A stretch of 64,000 nucleotides of DNA from Ascoidea tarda (nom. inval.) (taxonomy: Eukaryota; Ascomycota; Saccharomycetes; Ascoideales; Ascoideaceae): positions 26,215 through 90,214 of the forward strand of contig JAKTTS010000007.1 in the NCBI GenBank assembly GCA_030560485.1, read 5' to 3'. Below, piece after piece: positions 29,016-40,117 of the stretch (the first letter of the stretch is position 1; the number at the start of each line of letters is the position of its first letter). A program made the position numbers and the translations under genes. The notes under the pieces are model-generated. The model saw only the letters and a program-made list of their open reading frames with translations. It made no database searches and was not told the origin of the DNA.

Positions 29016-31859
29016 ATGTCTGAAATACCTGATCTTATATCTGCTCAGTCAAACAAAAATCCCTTACCTCCAATATCAAAAAACTCCTCTTCAACTTCCT
29101 TAAAATCTGCAAACAAGCTCAACTTAATAAACAATAATACCACCAACAACGCTAGCAACAAAACCAGAAATCTTTCAAAACAAAATTCTGCAACCTTTCT
29201 ACTATTCCACAACTCTGATTCTGCCTCAAGCGAATCTTTATGGAGAATGTATGCGAAGGCTAAAGCATCTCTACCCTATAGAGCTAGAATGGAAAATTTA
29301 ACCTGGAGAATGATGGCAATCTCTTTAAAAAAAAAAAATATTATAAATAAATCTTCAAGCAACTCAAGCAACTCAAGCAACCCACTCTTAAACAACTCAA
29401 GCAACTCACTCTCAAACTCGCTCTCAAACTCGCGCTCGAATTTAGATATAAATTTAAACCACAATAACATTAATAACCATATCATAATAGATAATAATAG
29501 TAATATCCTCAATAATGCAAATTTCAACAATACACACAGTTCAATCAACAATATCACCAATATCGACAACAACACAAACAATACAGACCACAACGATATA
29601 CCCGCAAATAGCTTAGATAGCTACCCCATGGAAAATATTCAAAGCATTCATGAGTTACACAACTTTAATGGTGACAGCATGATGGAATGGGCCTATGATC
29701 CCTCCATGGATCCCCCATCTTCAAACACAATTAACAACAATAATAACAACAACAACTTTTCACTGCACCCTGAAATTACCTCTAATGATTTCTCTTTCAT
29801 CAAAACCCCCATATTATCTTCTCTTGATAATGACTTGGAAATTTCAAATCTCCCGATCTTGAATAACTCAAGAGATAACTTTGATTATGTTGCTCATATC
29901 AGAAACTACGGAAATAGTCATAATAATCAAAATAACATTACTCATATCAACAACAATAACAACAATAACAACAATAACAACAATAACAACAATAACAACA
30001 ACAATAACAATAACAACAACAATAACATTATAGGTTTACAACCCCCAGATTTTCAAAGATCAAATTCAAAAAAAAGACCTGCTGATTTTTCTCCTGCTTT
30101 TTTACCTGTTGATACCCACAACATTTATACTGATATTCACTCAAACAATACTAATAACTTTAGCATAAGCCAAAACATACTTACAAACAACAATAACATT
30201 CACAAAGACAATAGAAACAATAAAAATAATAATAGTAACAATAACAATAATAACAATAACAATAGAACGATTAAACCTCCCAATTCTTCAAATTCTTCTA
30301 ATTCCTCAAATCCTATTTTGGGTCTTGAAACTTTGCATGAAAATCCTCACCCACACGACCATGCTTTCCATTTTTCTTTAGATCCCTTAGCTGTAGAAGC
30401 TCCTTCAAACAATTATTCAAATTCTGTGCCGCCTAATACTTTAGCCACTCATCCTTCTCACCATCACTTTACTTTATCCTCACAAAATAACCATTTTTTA
30501 GAAAATCAAACAATTGGTCCCTCAAATTTACTAAACAACAACAATGATAGTAATAGCAACAACTCCATTCATCAAAATTTCCAAAATCCCTACTTTACAA
30601 ATCAAAATCGTAGCAATTCTTTTTTTTCTCCAAATTTGCAAAATCAAAACGAAAATACTAACAACTCAATCAATTTATATTCTCCAAATACTTTTAATTT
30701 CGAAAGTGATTCCCCTTACTTTTTAAATAACAATAACAATAATAACAATAAAAAATCATCTGTTAACTTAAATGGAAACTCTAAAACTTCTTTAAAAATG
30801 AGTTCATCCTCTTTTGCTTCTTTAAAAGATGATAATTTTAGCTGGTTGGAAATGGCTGAGCCCGGTTCTAATCTTTCATCTAACAACTCAACTCCTCTAA
30901 CTACAAATAAATTCCCACCAATACAACCAAATTTTAAAAATAACTCCACAATTTCTCCGGGCTTCATCAACAAAATCCAATCTCATCAACTGCTGTTACA
31001 ACAAATCCCCAACTTGAATGGAAATAAAATCACAAATAAAGATGACCCATCTATTGGAAAATATCAAAGAAAGAATTCAACAGCAAGCAGAAAACTGAAA
31101 TCAAATAAACCAACAAAAAAATCAAAATCAAAAGACAAAGTTTCTGGCACCAACACCTTGAAAGGTAAAAACAACTCAATAGTAAACTCTCAAACTAGAT
31201 GCACAAATTGCAATACCCAAACTACTCCTCTTTGGAGAAGAAATCCAGAAGGCCAACCACTTTGTAATGCCTGTGGATTATTTTTAAAATTGCATGGCGT
31301 TGTCAGACCCTTATCTTTGAAAACAGATGTCATCAAGAAAAGACATAGAGGTAGTAACAATGATAACAAAAATTCAAAAGACAGTTCCAAAGTTGTTGGG
31401 CGTAGTGATACCTCTCCTATTGATAAAAATGGAGGTCTTATAAAAAAGGAAACAAGTCCCATTTCACCCAATAAATCCAATAATGTTAATGCTTTGGGAG
31501 TAATTGGTGCAAATCCATCAAACAGTATAAGATTTCCCAATAAATCCATGATATTAAAAAGAACTAGCGATGTTGATGGTGATGATTTAGAACCCAAACC
31601 AGTTAATTTAACCACTGAGGATCTGATTCAAATGGCAACTTTACCTAACATCAGTGAAATACCCGAAAATGGTAATAGTATAGAGTCAGAAATAGTAACG
31701 AATAATCTGAATGACAGAAACACAACTACCAATACGGATGACGGAAACACTGAAAATAATGACGATAATGCCAACCAAAATGATATGTTTGGCGCAAATG
31801 GTGTTGATCTTGATTCCAATGGTAAAAACAATTGGGAATGGTTGACAATGTCTCTTTAA
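29016..31859 (+). CDS. GAT1: GATA zinc-finger nitrogen regulator (Gat1/AreA family)
   Basis: This 947-aa transcription factor has a single type IVb GATA finger, Cys729-x2-Cys732-x17-Cys750-x2-Cys753, followed by the basic region [11 protein letters not shown]. Near the N-terminus [20 protein letters not shown], then NLTWRMM, is the short conserved block found in fungal Gat1/AreA proteins. The C-terminus ends WEWLTMSL, the AreA-type tail that in filamentous fungi contacts the Nmr repressor. It activates nitrogen catabolite genes when preferred nitrogen is scarce and is held in the cytoplasm otherwise. Much of residues 120-560 is Asn-rich, including a run of more than 20 Asn. At 947 aa it is far longer than S. 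cerevisiae Gat1 (510 aa). The start at 29016 is the first ATG. Confidence 0.93.
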   Translation: MSEIPDLISAQSNKNPLPPISKNSSSTSLKSANKLNLINNNTTNNASNKTRNLSKQNSATFLLFHNSDSASSESLWRMYAKAKASLPYRARMENLTWRMMAISLKKKNIINKSSSNSSNSSNPLLNNSSNSLSNSLSNSRSNLDINLNHNNINNHIIIDNNSNILNNANFNNTHSSINNITNIDNNTNNTDHNDIPANSLDSYPMENIQSIHELHNFNGDSMMEWAYDPSMDPPSSNTINNNNNNNNFSLHPEITSNDFSFIKTPILSSLDNDLEISNLPILNNSRDNFDYVAHIRNYGNSHNNQNNITHINNNNNNNNNNNNNNNNNNNNNNNNNNIIGLQPPDFQRSNSKKRPADFSPAFLPVDTHNIYTDIHSNNTNNFSISQNILTNNNNIHKDNRNNKNNNSNNNNNNNNNRTIKPPNSSNSSNSSNPILGLETLHENPHPHDHAFHFSLDPLAVEAPSNNYSNSVPPNTLATHPSHHHFTLSSQNNHFLENQTIGPSNLLNNNNDSNSNNSIHQNFQNPYFTNQNRSNSFFSPNLQNQNENTNNSINLYSPNTFNFESDSPYFLNNNNNNNNKKSSVNLNGNSKTSLKMSSSSFASLKDDNFSWLEMAEPGSNLSSNNSTPLTTNKFPPIQPNFKNNSTISPGFINKIQSHQLLLQQIPNLNGNKITNKDDPSIGKYQRKNSTASRKLKSNKPTKKSKSKDKVSGTNTLKGKNNSIVNSQTRCTNCNTQTTPLWRRNPEGQPLCNACGLFLKLHGVVRPLSLKTDVIKKRHRGSNNDNKNSKDSSKVVGRSDTSPIDKNGGLIKKETSPISPNKSNNVNALGVIGANPSNSIRFPNKSMILKRTSDVDGDDLEPKPVNLTTEDLIQMATLPNISEIPENGNSIESEIVTNNLNDRNTTTNTDDGNTENNDDNANQNDMFGANGVDLDSNGKNNWEWLTMSL
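29946..30028 (+). repeat. AAC/AAT trinucleotide tract encoding poly-Asn in GAT1
   Basis: An almost pure run of AAC and AAT codons, with the six-base pattern AACAAT repeated, encodes more than 20 consecutive Asn. A smaller tract is at 30221-30262. Confidence 0.85.
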
Positions 31860-32443
31860 AAAATGACTGAATGAAATGATAACCATGATTTTTTTTTTTT
31901 TGTGCATACTAGATATTAAAGCAATATTTAATATTTTTTTATTTAACCATTAATCTTTCTGTATATTTTTTTATAACTTGACAATTTAAAATTTTTTTAT
32001 CTTTTGTTTTATTTATCTAATTTGGTATGTTTATAATTTTTTTTTTTTTCTGATTTTAAATACTTAAATAACAGAATGAGAATAATAATATCCGACAAGT
32101 GATTATTAAATGGGTACTTTTCTGATTTTTTTGATTTTCTTGGTGAGTTTTTGTTAGAATATAGAGTTTGTTTTTGTATTTTTATTTTTATTTTTATTTT
32201 TATTATCATTTTCATTTTCATTTTCATTGTTTGTTTCTTATTTTTTTTATTTTCATGCTTAAAATAATTTTTGCTGTTGTGTGTTTTGAATGGTTTTCAT
32301 TTCTTTGTATTTGGTTTGATAAAAATTGTTTTTTAAGTAATATTTTTGTTGCTTACTAGAAAACAGTTAAATAAAATTAAGCTTTGTCATATATGTATAT
32401 TTATTACATATGATATTTAATAAATTAATAAATAATATTAATA
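31860..32443. other. GAT1/PFA4 convergent spacer
   Basis: This 584-bp convergent 3' region is very AT-rich, with several T-runs (31889-31901, 32037-32048) and TTTTTA and TTTTCA repeats at 32176-32227. It likely contains the poly(A) sites of both genes; no gene is seen. Confidence 0.5.
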
Positions 32444-33798
32444 TCAATCATCTTCGGCTTCAATATCAACTCCAAAATCTTTTAAACCTTCACCAAAGTC
32501 ATTTTTCCAATGAACTCTTTTTTTGATTTTAGATTTTGAGATAATGGAAAGTTCCCCTACTACAAATCTTTCAGCACCTACACCTGGAGAAGCATTGTTT
32601 TGAACCAATTCATCGTTTTTATCTTGATTATTACCATCAGGCGGCCATGGCAAACCAATTTGATCCTCTTCGAGATCTTCAGTTTTTTTGAAATGCACAC
32701 CATCACATTTGGGATAAATCCATGGAATTAGTAATAACCAAGGGTAATTCAAAGCTTGAACAAAATTTTGCCATGGGCTAATGTCATAAGGGAAAATAAA
32801 ATCATCAATTTTGAAATTCGGCAATTGATAATTGGAGTCTTGGTTATAATTGTCAGAATCATTGGAGTTATCAATATCATTTATATCAGATATAAAGTTA
32901 TTTTTTTTATTTTTTGAGCTTGAGATTTGAAAATCATTTGAATAATCATCCAATTCTCTGTTTGAATAGGATGTTGAAGAAGACCAAGAGTTTAAACTTA
33001 TCAAGGACAAAGATTTATTGTAAACAGAGAGGTGATTTTTTTTGATCTTTTCCCAAAATTGAATTGTGTTAATTTGAGATTCAATTCTTTCCCATTCCCA
33101 AATTTCAATTTGGGTCATTCCTGCGAAAATAGTATAATAAAAGCATCTTAAAGTCAAAATAAACACAGTTATAAATACAAAGGAATCAATGGGCAACAAA
33201 ATAATTGTAAAGGTCAATTCTTTTTTGTCGATCATGTAAGAGGGATAATTTTTTCGACTCCAAAAATACATTACTTTTTTAATTAAATGAACCAATACAA
33301 AACAAGTAGTATAGTCCACCCATAATAAAAATCTTATAAAATGACCCAAATTATTGTTTCCAACACAATTATTAGTCCAGGGACAATGATGATCCATTTT
33401 CAATACACATTGCTTGCAAGATTGACAATGGTGGGATCTTTCAGGTTTATAATTGTTGCATTTTTTGCACCATCTTTTCCACGCTATTGGGGGTTTTTCA
33501 GGAACAAAAAACTTAGGAGGAGAACCGGGTTTTACTTTAATTGCAAGCAAATAGTTCAACCAAATCATGGACAAGCAGAACTCAAACCATAGTTGTCTGT
33601 TCATCGAGAAATCATTCCTAAAGATGAAAAAATGAGCCGAATAACCAATAAATGCTATCAAGAAGGATGGGATCTAGAGTATGGACATTGATAAAGTTAG
33701 TTAAAAGTGCAAACGGAAATCCACAAAACAGTTTTTGCAAAAAAGCATAAACAGCATACAGCTATACCCAACCAGGGCCACTTTAGTTTGGCAATCAT
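32444..33798 (-). CDS. PFA4: Palmitoyltransferase Pfa4 (DHHC family), two exons
   Basis: The gene is complement(32444-33673, 33760-33798), giving 422 aa. Exon 1 encodes MIAKLKWPWLGIA and exon 2 continues IPSFLIAFIGYSAHFFIF, matching the Pfa4 N-terminus (WPWLGIAIPTFLISFIGYG in S. cerevisiae, from memory). The Cys-rich domain CKKCNNYKPERSHHCQSC leads to the catalytic DHHC at residues 107-110, followed by PWTNNCVG. Four membrane segments are expected. The C-terminal GLKDFGVDIEAE is a Pfa4-specific block. Pfa4 is an ER enzyme that palmitoylates chitin synthase Chs3 and amino-acid permeases. Without the intron the exon-2 frame has no ATG at the right place. Shares a promoter with the coiled-coil gene. 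Confidence 0.95.
33674..33759 (-). other. Spliceosomal intron in PFA4
   Basis: This 86-nt intron has 5' splice site GTATGC, branch sequence TAACTAAC (core AACTAAC complementary to 33696-33702) and 3' site CTCTAG. It sits after codon 13 in phase 0, and joining the exons restores an uninterrupted conserved family block. Confidence 0.92.
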
Positions 33799-34108
33799 CG
33801 TAATACCAGCGAGAGAGATGAATCAAACATCAGAAACTAAAAAACAGCTCTTTCTTCCCTCCAAAAAGGCCACTACAATGGGTGTGCTATTATAATGCAT
33901 GTCCATGTACATGCACAGAAAAAGACACCAAATAACGTGCATAGGTATAATCCATGGTTTTGGATTTCTCCATTTGTATGGTTTAAACTTTATGACCGTG
34001 TCCTGTCGGCATTTGCAGCAGCGTCGGCCCTGTGTTTTACGAGGGCTGAAGAATATAACGATGCTTTTGGTGTTGGAGCTGAAGTCTTCAGTTGGTGAAT
34101 CTAACGAT
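33799..34108. promoter_or_regulatory. PFA4 / coiled-coil divergent promoter
   Basis: This 310-bp divergent region ends at the chosen start of the coiled-coil gene. The plus-strand frame is open from 33899, so an N-terminal extension of up to 70 residues is possible; its composition does not look conserved. Confidence 0.45.
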
Positions 34109-37039
34109 ATGTCTGACTTAAGCACCTTCTCCAATTACATTACTTCCAATGTTCTAGTGGATTCAGGCTTAAATGTGTCCAACTCCAACAGCATTCTTAT
34201 CGGCGTGCAATTCACTGATATGCACGACTCCAGCACCAACATCGACGATAATAACTCCAGTCAGAGCCAGGAAAATAACGAATCTACTCCACCTATTTAT
34301 TTTTTTGTTTCCAAGTTTTCCAAGGTTGATGATATAATATTGATGTTTTTGAAGATAACCAACAAAAAGATCAAGGATTTGCACAATGTCAGCATCACCA
34401 ACATTCACAATGAGCATTTTGACAAGCAGTATTTGCTATCCTACTATAGTGTGAGACATATGGATGTTTTCAAGATTTTCTCCAAGGGTGAAATTTACAA
34501 GAATAATAACCAGAATAATTCCCCTCTGATTTCTTACTCTCTTCTTTCTAATAAAGAGGTGGAGATCGAGGATCTAGAAAAAAATATATCAGCTTTAAAA
34601 TCAAGCTATGATACTCTAAACTCTTCGTATACTGATTTAAAGCAAAATTACAAATCCTTGGAAACAGAAAAATCAAATTTACGTGAGAGCTATAATCTCG
34701 TGAATAATAATTATAATGTTTTGACAACAAGTTTTAATGATTTGAATAAAAATTATAATACTTTAAATTCCGATTATAATACTCTAAAGTACACTTACAC
34801 TACTTTGGATAATGTTCATACTTTATTAAATAGTAACTATGATGCTTTGAGAATTTCAAATGAAAGTACAAAGACTTCACAAGCTATTATTTCTAAGAAT
34901 TTTAGCAATATATCAAAAGAAAATAAGGCATTACAGCTTCAAATTTCAAAATTAGAGAAATCAAATGAGGAATCTCAAAAAAAAATCAACTCTCTAAATT
35001 CTCAAATTTTAATTACAACGTCGGCAATTTCAAAGTTCAAATTTGAAGTTACATCACTAAAAGATGAATCAACCTCAAAATCTCACCAAATCACCAAAAT
35101 CAATAAAACAATAGAAGATTTAAATAAAAAATTAATAACAAAAACAACTCAACTATCTATTAAAACAAAAGATATGGTAACATTGAAAAATAAAGTCAAT
35201 AAGTTAACTAAAACTTTGTCTGATTCAAATACTGAAAACCTATTATCTGCCAATAAATATAAAGATCTTAATGATGAATTAACCTATGAAAATTTAGTTA
35301 TTTTTATTTTAAATAACCAATTATCTGTATTATTTAATATAATTTCAAACGAATATTCTGAACCTGAATTTCAAAAGTTACTTGCAACTTATGACGAATC
35401 ATTTTTTTCCAAAACTGATTCATTGCTAAGTTCAAATTTAGCACCCTATTACAAAAATAACAATTCCAAAATTTCCATTTTGAGACAGTTAAAAGAAATT
35501 CAAATTGATCGTATTCAAACTCTAGATTCCGAATTCAGAATAAAAGTCCTGAACTTATTACCTTTGATTGAAGCTTTCAAGGATGAATATTCAAAATATT
35601 CTGAAATATCTAGAAGGATTTCGAGCGTACATGATGTTTTGTCAATTTCAAATGATTCACTCATAGCTAGAGAACATGTCATCACAAAGATCATTGAAAA
35701 ATTAAAATTGCCAAACCTTTCTATAAAAAATAGCTCTCTTGATGATATCGAAAGCAAAATTATTGAAAAAATTGATCTGCTTACATCTTCTGAAACTGAA
35801 ATTATAAATCTTAAAAAAGATAACATAATTTTAAGTTCTGGTATCAATCTAATGAATAAAACTATTAAGAATTTGAGAAATGATAATAGCATTTTACACG
35901 AGGAAGTAAATAAACAAAAAAACATCTCTAAAACATATGATAATTTTTACTTTGAGTTATTAGCTAAATTTCAAATTCCTCATGCAGATATATACGACAA
36001 AAAAATTTTGCTAAATCAAGATATTTTTGATAGGTTAAAAAAATCAATTGAAGCAAAAATTGATATTCACATAGATTCAATAATAAAAAGTCCTATTAAG
36101 CTGGAATTGAGCAATTTGCAAAAGAATTATGATTTACTTTTAAGTCAGAAGAAAGAAATAAATGATACCACTCTAAATTTACAAAATAAATTATTTTATT
36201 TGCAAGCTCAGCATGATATACTAAACGAAGAAAATGATCGGAGACTTAAAGACTTGAACACTCAAATTCTAAATTTAAAAATACAGAAAGATGAATATGA
36301 AAATAAAATAAGATCACTAAATGAAGAAATCAAATTATCCATGAATCATAAAAATAATGCAATTAAAAAACTTCGTGATATGCAAACAAAATTTGACGGG
36401 GTCTCAAGAAAAAGTTTAATTATGAAAAATAACGATTCTGAAATAATAAATAACTGGAAGAAAAATTATGATACTTTACAAAAAGAAAATAAAGTTTTGC
36501 TGGCAGAAAATGGAAATTTGAAGCTTTCGAAATCCCAAAGAATTATTAATTTAAAACTTAAAGTCGAGGAAACAGGAAAATTATTACATAAAGCTAAAGA
36601 GGAGAATACAGAACTAAAAGAGCAACTTATAAAAATTTCAACAATTACAAAAACTCAATATAATGAGTTACAAAGAAAATACAATGAGATTTTTGAAGAA
36701 AGCCTAGAAATAGCTAATAGAAAATCTCAAAAGGTACTTTACATCAAGAAAAAATACAAAAATTTAAAAAAAAAATATGATGATCTACTTGCTGAGACTA
36801 ACATCCTTAAAAATGACAAATCAACGAGATTACTGAAACTCAAAGATACCTGTGAGCAGCTTTGTGAACAGTTAAAAAGCGTCACGCAGGAAAAAGAAAA
36901 TATACTACTAAAGTTGTTAAATTACAAAAATACCCATGAATCCTTTTATGGCGAAAATTTGCTTGCATCTAGAACTGAAGATCTTTCTACTGATAGTACT
37001 CATATTGCTAAAAAGAGAAGAACATCCAAGTCATCATGA
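34109..37039 (+). CDS. Long coiled-coil protein of unknown function
   Basis: This 976-aa protein has an N-terminal region of about 150 residues that looks globular (ILIGVQFTDMHD, IYFFVSKFSKVDDIILMFLK). It is followed by roughly 800 residues of heptad-rich coiled coil, with a break around residues 390-540. Residues 190-260 show a repeated pattern of NYNTL/DYNTLK type with Tyr, Leu and Ser/Thr in regular spacing. The C-terminus ends in a basic AKKRRTSK motif that could be a nuclear signal. I do not recognise the family; spindle-pole, kinetochore, nuclear-envelope or golgin-like scaffolds all fit. The start MSDLSTFSN is preferred over ATGs at 33899 and downstream because the leader reads as non-conserved. 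Confidence 0.75.
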   Translation: MSDLSTFSNYITSNVLVDSGLNVSNSNSILIGVQFTDMHDSSTNIDDNNSSQSQENNESTPPIYFFVSKFSKVDDIILMFLKITNKKIKDLHNVSITNIHNEHFDKQYLLSYYSVRHMDVFKIFSKGEIYKNNNQNNSPLISYSLLSNKEVEIEDLEKNISALKSSYDTLNSSYTDLKQNYKSLETEKSNLRESYNLVNNNYNVLTTSFNDLNKNYNTLNSDYNTLKYTYTTLDNVHTLLNSNYDALRISNESTKTSQAIISKNFSNISKENKALQLQISKLEKSNEESQKKINSLNSQILITTSAISKFKFEVTSLKDESTSKSHQITKINKTIEDLNKKLITKTTQLSIKTKDMVTLKNKVNKLTKTLSDSNTENLLSANKYKDLNDELTYENLVIFILNNQLSVLFNIISNEYSEPEFQKLLATYDESFFSKTDSLLSSNLAPYYKNNNSKISILRQLKEIQIDRIQTLDSEFRIKVLNLLPLIEAFKDEYSKYSEISRRISSVHDVLSISNDSLIAREHVITKIIEKLKLPNLSIKNSSLDDIESKIIEKIDLLTSSETEIINLKKDNIILSSGINLMNKTIKNLRNDNSILHEEVNKQKNISKTYDNFYFELLAKFQIPHADIYDKKILLNQDIFDRLKKSIEAKIDIHIDSIIKSPIKLELSNLQKNYDLLLSQKKEINDTTLNLQNKLFYLQAQHDILNEENDRRLKDLNTQILNLKIQKDEYENKIRSLNEEIKLSMNHKNNAIKKLRDMQTKFDGVSRKSLIMKNNDSEIINNWKKNYDTLQKENKVLLAENGNLKLSKSQRIINLKLKVEETGKLLHKAKEENTELKEQLIKISTITKTQYNELQRKYNEIFEESLEIANRKSQKVLYIKKKYKNLKKKYDDLLAETNILKNDKSTRLLKLKDTCEQLCEQLKSVTQEKENILLKLLNYKNTHESFYGENLLASRTEDLSTDSTHIAKKRRTSKSS

Positions 37040-37537
37040 CCTAAGCCAACTACTTTTTTACTACAACCCCCCACTGATCAATATCATATGTAACCTAAGA
37101 ATCATTATTAATCTTTAGATTGAGATTTTATTTGTTTTCCAGACCCCATATATTAAGTATAGTACTATCTGTGAAAATTTTGATCTTGAATTTTTTAAAC
37201 AACTCAAAGGATTTGACTCTTGATTAATACAGCAATCTAATTCGAATAATTGTTAAATGAAAATACAGGAAACCTATTTTTTGTTACTTTATTTTTTGAT
37301 CTTGATATTCTAAAGAATATTATACTGTTTTAGTAGTGAACTGATTTTCTTTTCAATCGTTACAAAGTATATCATTCGGGAAACAAATATGATGGCACTA
37401 TAAAGAAGAAAAAAATATAGTTAGCAATAAAATAGAGAGATATAGAAAGTAGCAATAGCAGAATCAGTAGTATTAGTATAAATATGAATCAATAAATTAA
37501 AAAAAAAAGAAATAAAGTGGAAAAACAATTTGATTAA
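37040..37537. other. Coiled-coil/NAB3 convergent spacer
   Basis: This 498-bp convergent 3' region is AT-rich. Nothing beyond presumed termination sequences is seen. Confidence 0.5.
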
Positions 37538-40117
37538 CTAAAAATTATAATAAGTGCTGGGATTAATACTGGAATCAAGGTTGGGATTAGGGTTGGAGTT
37601 TTGATCAAAGCTGGAGGAATGCTTAAAATTGGAATTTAAATTGGAGTTTAAATTGGAATTAAAACTGGAATTTTGACTAGGGTTATTATAAGGGTTTAAA
37701 TTTGAAATATTTGTTGAAATATCAGAATTTTCATATTGATTAGATTGGCTTTGCTGGGATGGTTGTTGCAATGAACTCAACATAGCTGCAAATTTGTCAA
37801 GTTTGTCGCCTGGAAGACTTTGTATCAATTGCATTCTATTAGTATCATTATTATAACTGCTATTGTTGTTTGTAATTTCAGTGTTAGCGCTTTTTTTGTT
37901 AAATTCAGGTTTGTTGGTAACGTTGTTGTTAAAAGATTGGGAAATGCTGTAACTACCAATATTGTGTAAACGACCTCGATTTTTAAAAGCTTTTTGAGGA
38001 GGTGCATTACCATAGATTCCTTTGCTTGACTTTTCTAGCTTTGACTTATAGATAAGTTCGACAGCCACGCTTATATTCACAGCTAAATATTCCTTATAAT
38101 TGATACCACCTTCTGCAGTTTTATCAAAAATCTGAACATCCAAATTGCTATCCCTGTGAACAGTTATAATCCCATTGACTCCAGCATAAGCTGCATCATT
38201 GATCAAAGCCTTCAAATCAGTTTGTTGGGTTACATTTGTGATATAAGTCAATATATTTTTGCCTTTCAAAAGATCTTTTAATTGTGTAACAAACCTTGTG
38301 TCAGCAGCCTTTTTTACATAAATCTGGCATTCAGGAACAGTGTCGACAGTATAGTTGTTTGATGTTTTTCTTGGTCTCTTGATCATTCCACCTCTCATAT
38401 AATCATCTCTTGGATATTTTGAGATTCTGTTATTAAAAGAAAAGACATGGTTGGAAACCGGAGGGTGTTTATCAAATGTAAAATGTCTGGGTTTTTGAGG
38501 TTTAGAGGCTTCTAAATGCATTATTTTACCATATAAAGGAACATTTTTTTCACCTTCAATGGCAGAATTACATTGTTCAATGGTTCTGAACTGACAAAAG
38601 CCATAACCAGGTTTAATACTTATTTGAATTACATCTCCATACTGCTTGAAGATTCTCCACATATTTTGCTTTGTTATACTGTTAACAGGGAGATTTCCAA
38701 TAAATAATCTGGAACCTCTAGGAAACTGAGCCCAATTGCCGGAACTTAGATATCTGGTTTCATTTTGAATAAATCGGGAATATTCTTCAATTTCCTGATA
38801 AGACATTGCAGAGTCAATATCGGGTCTTTTGCAACTTGGGTTTTTTATTTTTATATCCTCCAATTCAAGACCAGTTAGATGTGGTTGGTGGGTTGTAGTT
38901 GTGAGAGTATCCTGATTTGAAGCTTGAGTTAAAGCCTGAGTTAAAGTTTGATTTGAAATTGAACTGGAATCGGGAGAAAACAATGAGTTAAGGGGACTGG
39001 AATCTACAAAACCTGAAGCATTGGAAGAGTTTATTTGGGCGCTGAATGCATCTGGATCGGAAAGAAATTTGTTTATAAATGCTTCTTTTCCATCTTGAGG
39101 TAGGTTTTGAAATGATGGTTGGGTGAAATATGGAAAGCTTATTAATTTTTTAGCTAATGTGAGTGGATCTGAGTTTTCAGAAAATGAGGAAGAAGAATTA
39201 AATTGAAGTTGAGGCTGGGAGTAAGATTGGGGTTGGAGTTGAGATTGATGTTCTTGCTGGTCCCAAAAAGATTGCGTTTCCTGAGGATTATATTGGGATT
39301 GTGTTTTTTGAGCTTGAAGCTCTGAGATCTGGAAATTAAGTGGTTCGTATTCAAAGATACTGTTGTTTTTCGTATCACTTTGAGTTTCGTTTTCAATGTC
39401 TTCTCTGGTGATATCTCCAACTGCATCGCCATTTTCAAAATTGGGCAGATTTTTAAGTTCATTTTCAATCTCATTTTTGCTTTCGCTTTCGTCTTGATTT
39501 TGATTTGTAATTTGAGGTTTAAATTCAAAATTGTTTTTGGTTTGGGTTTCATGTTTATATTTATCGATAATTTCAATATTTGGTTTTACTTTTTTATTAT
39601 TTTCGGTGTCAGACTCCCTTTGAATTTTAAAATTGATTTCAGTGTTGTTTTTGTTTTCTATTGTGTTTGTATTATATGGTTGAAAATCAGTTTGAGTTAG
39701 GTTGTTTTGGCGATAAGTGTTTTCGGTGAGGTTTTCATTTTCTTCCTCAGAAAAATCTTCAGGCTCATAGTCATCGTTTTCATTAATTTCAGTTTTGTTT
39801 TCATCATTTTTGCTTAATTGGGTTTCAAAATTTGAATTACTTTGGCTGTTTTCCCTATGTTCTGTTTCTTCATTTCTAGTGTCCTCATGAACAGAATCAT
39901 CTGGTGTCTTATTTTGATTTTCCAAATGACCTTCTTGATCCTGGTTTTGTTTATTGTTTTCTGAAGGATGGGTGGTTAGCCTGTTTACAATTTTTTGAGT
40001 TAAATCTAAATCTTCAGTTAAAGATCTAAGAAAATTGGAAGCTGCATCATTGGTGGATGTTAGAGCGGTGGGAGATCCTTCAGGATTTGAGGAGCTGTTT
40101 TTTAAGTGTAATTTCAT
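37538..40117 (-). CDS. NAB3: RNA-binding transcription termination factor Nab3
   Basis: This 859-aa protein has the Nab3 architecture: an acidic and Gln/Asn-rich N-terminal half, one RRM (SRLFIGNLPVNSITKQNMWR for RNP2, YGFCQFRTIEQC for RNP1), and then a domain with CQIYVKKAADTRFV and LINDAAYAGVNGIITVHRD. It ends in a Gln/Asn/Ser-rich tail that in S. cerevisiae (802 aa) drives self-assembly. Nab3 acts with Nrd1 and Sen1 to terminate snoRNAs and cryptic transcripts, and its RRM reads UCUU-type sites. Start is the ATG complementary to 40115-40117. It lies downstream of NUP53 on the same strand, 862 bp away. Confidence 0.92.
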   Translation of the reverse strand: MKLHLKNSSSNPEGSPTALTSTNDAASNFLRSLTEDLDLTQKIVNRLTTHPSENNKQNQDQEGHLENQNKTPDDSVHEDTRNEETEHRENSQSNSNFETQLSKNDENKTEINENDDYEPEDFSEEENENLTENTYRQNNLTQTDFQPYNTNTIENKNNTEINFKIQRESDTENNKKVKPNIEIIDKYKHETQTKNNFEFKPQITNQNQDESESKNEIENELKNLPNFENGDAVGDITREDIENETQSDTKNNSIFEYEPLNFQISELQAQKTQSQYNPQETQSFWDQQEHQSQLQPQSYSQPQLQFNSSSSFSENSDPLTLAKKLISFPYFTQPSFQNLPQDGKEAFINKFLSDPDAFSAQINSSNASGFVDSSPLNSLFSPDSSSISNQTLTQALTQASNQDTLTTTTHQPHLTGLELEDIKIKNPSCKRPDIDSAMSYQEIEEYSRFIQNETRYLSSGNWAQFPRGSRLFIGNLPVNSITKQNMWRIFKQYGDVIQISIKPGYGFCQFRTIEQCNSAIEGEKNVPLYGKIMHLEASKPQKPRHFTFDKHPPVSNHVFSFNNRISKYPRDDYMRGGMIKRPRKTSNNYTVDTVPECQIYVKKAADTRFVTQLKDLLKGKNILTYITNVTQQTDLKALINDAAYAGVNGIITVHRDSNLDVQIFDKTAEGGINYKEYLAVNISVAVELIYKSKLEKSSKGIYGNAPPQKAFKNRGRLHNIGSYSISQSFNNNVTNKPEFNKKSANTEITNNNSSYNNDTNRMQLIQSLPGDKLDKFAAMLSSLQQPSQQSQSNQYENSDISTNISNLNPYNNPSQNSSFNSNLNSNLNSNFKHSSSFDQNSNPNPNLDSSINPSTYYNF

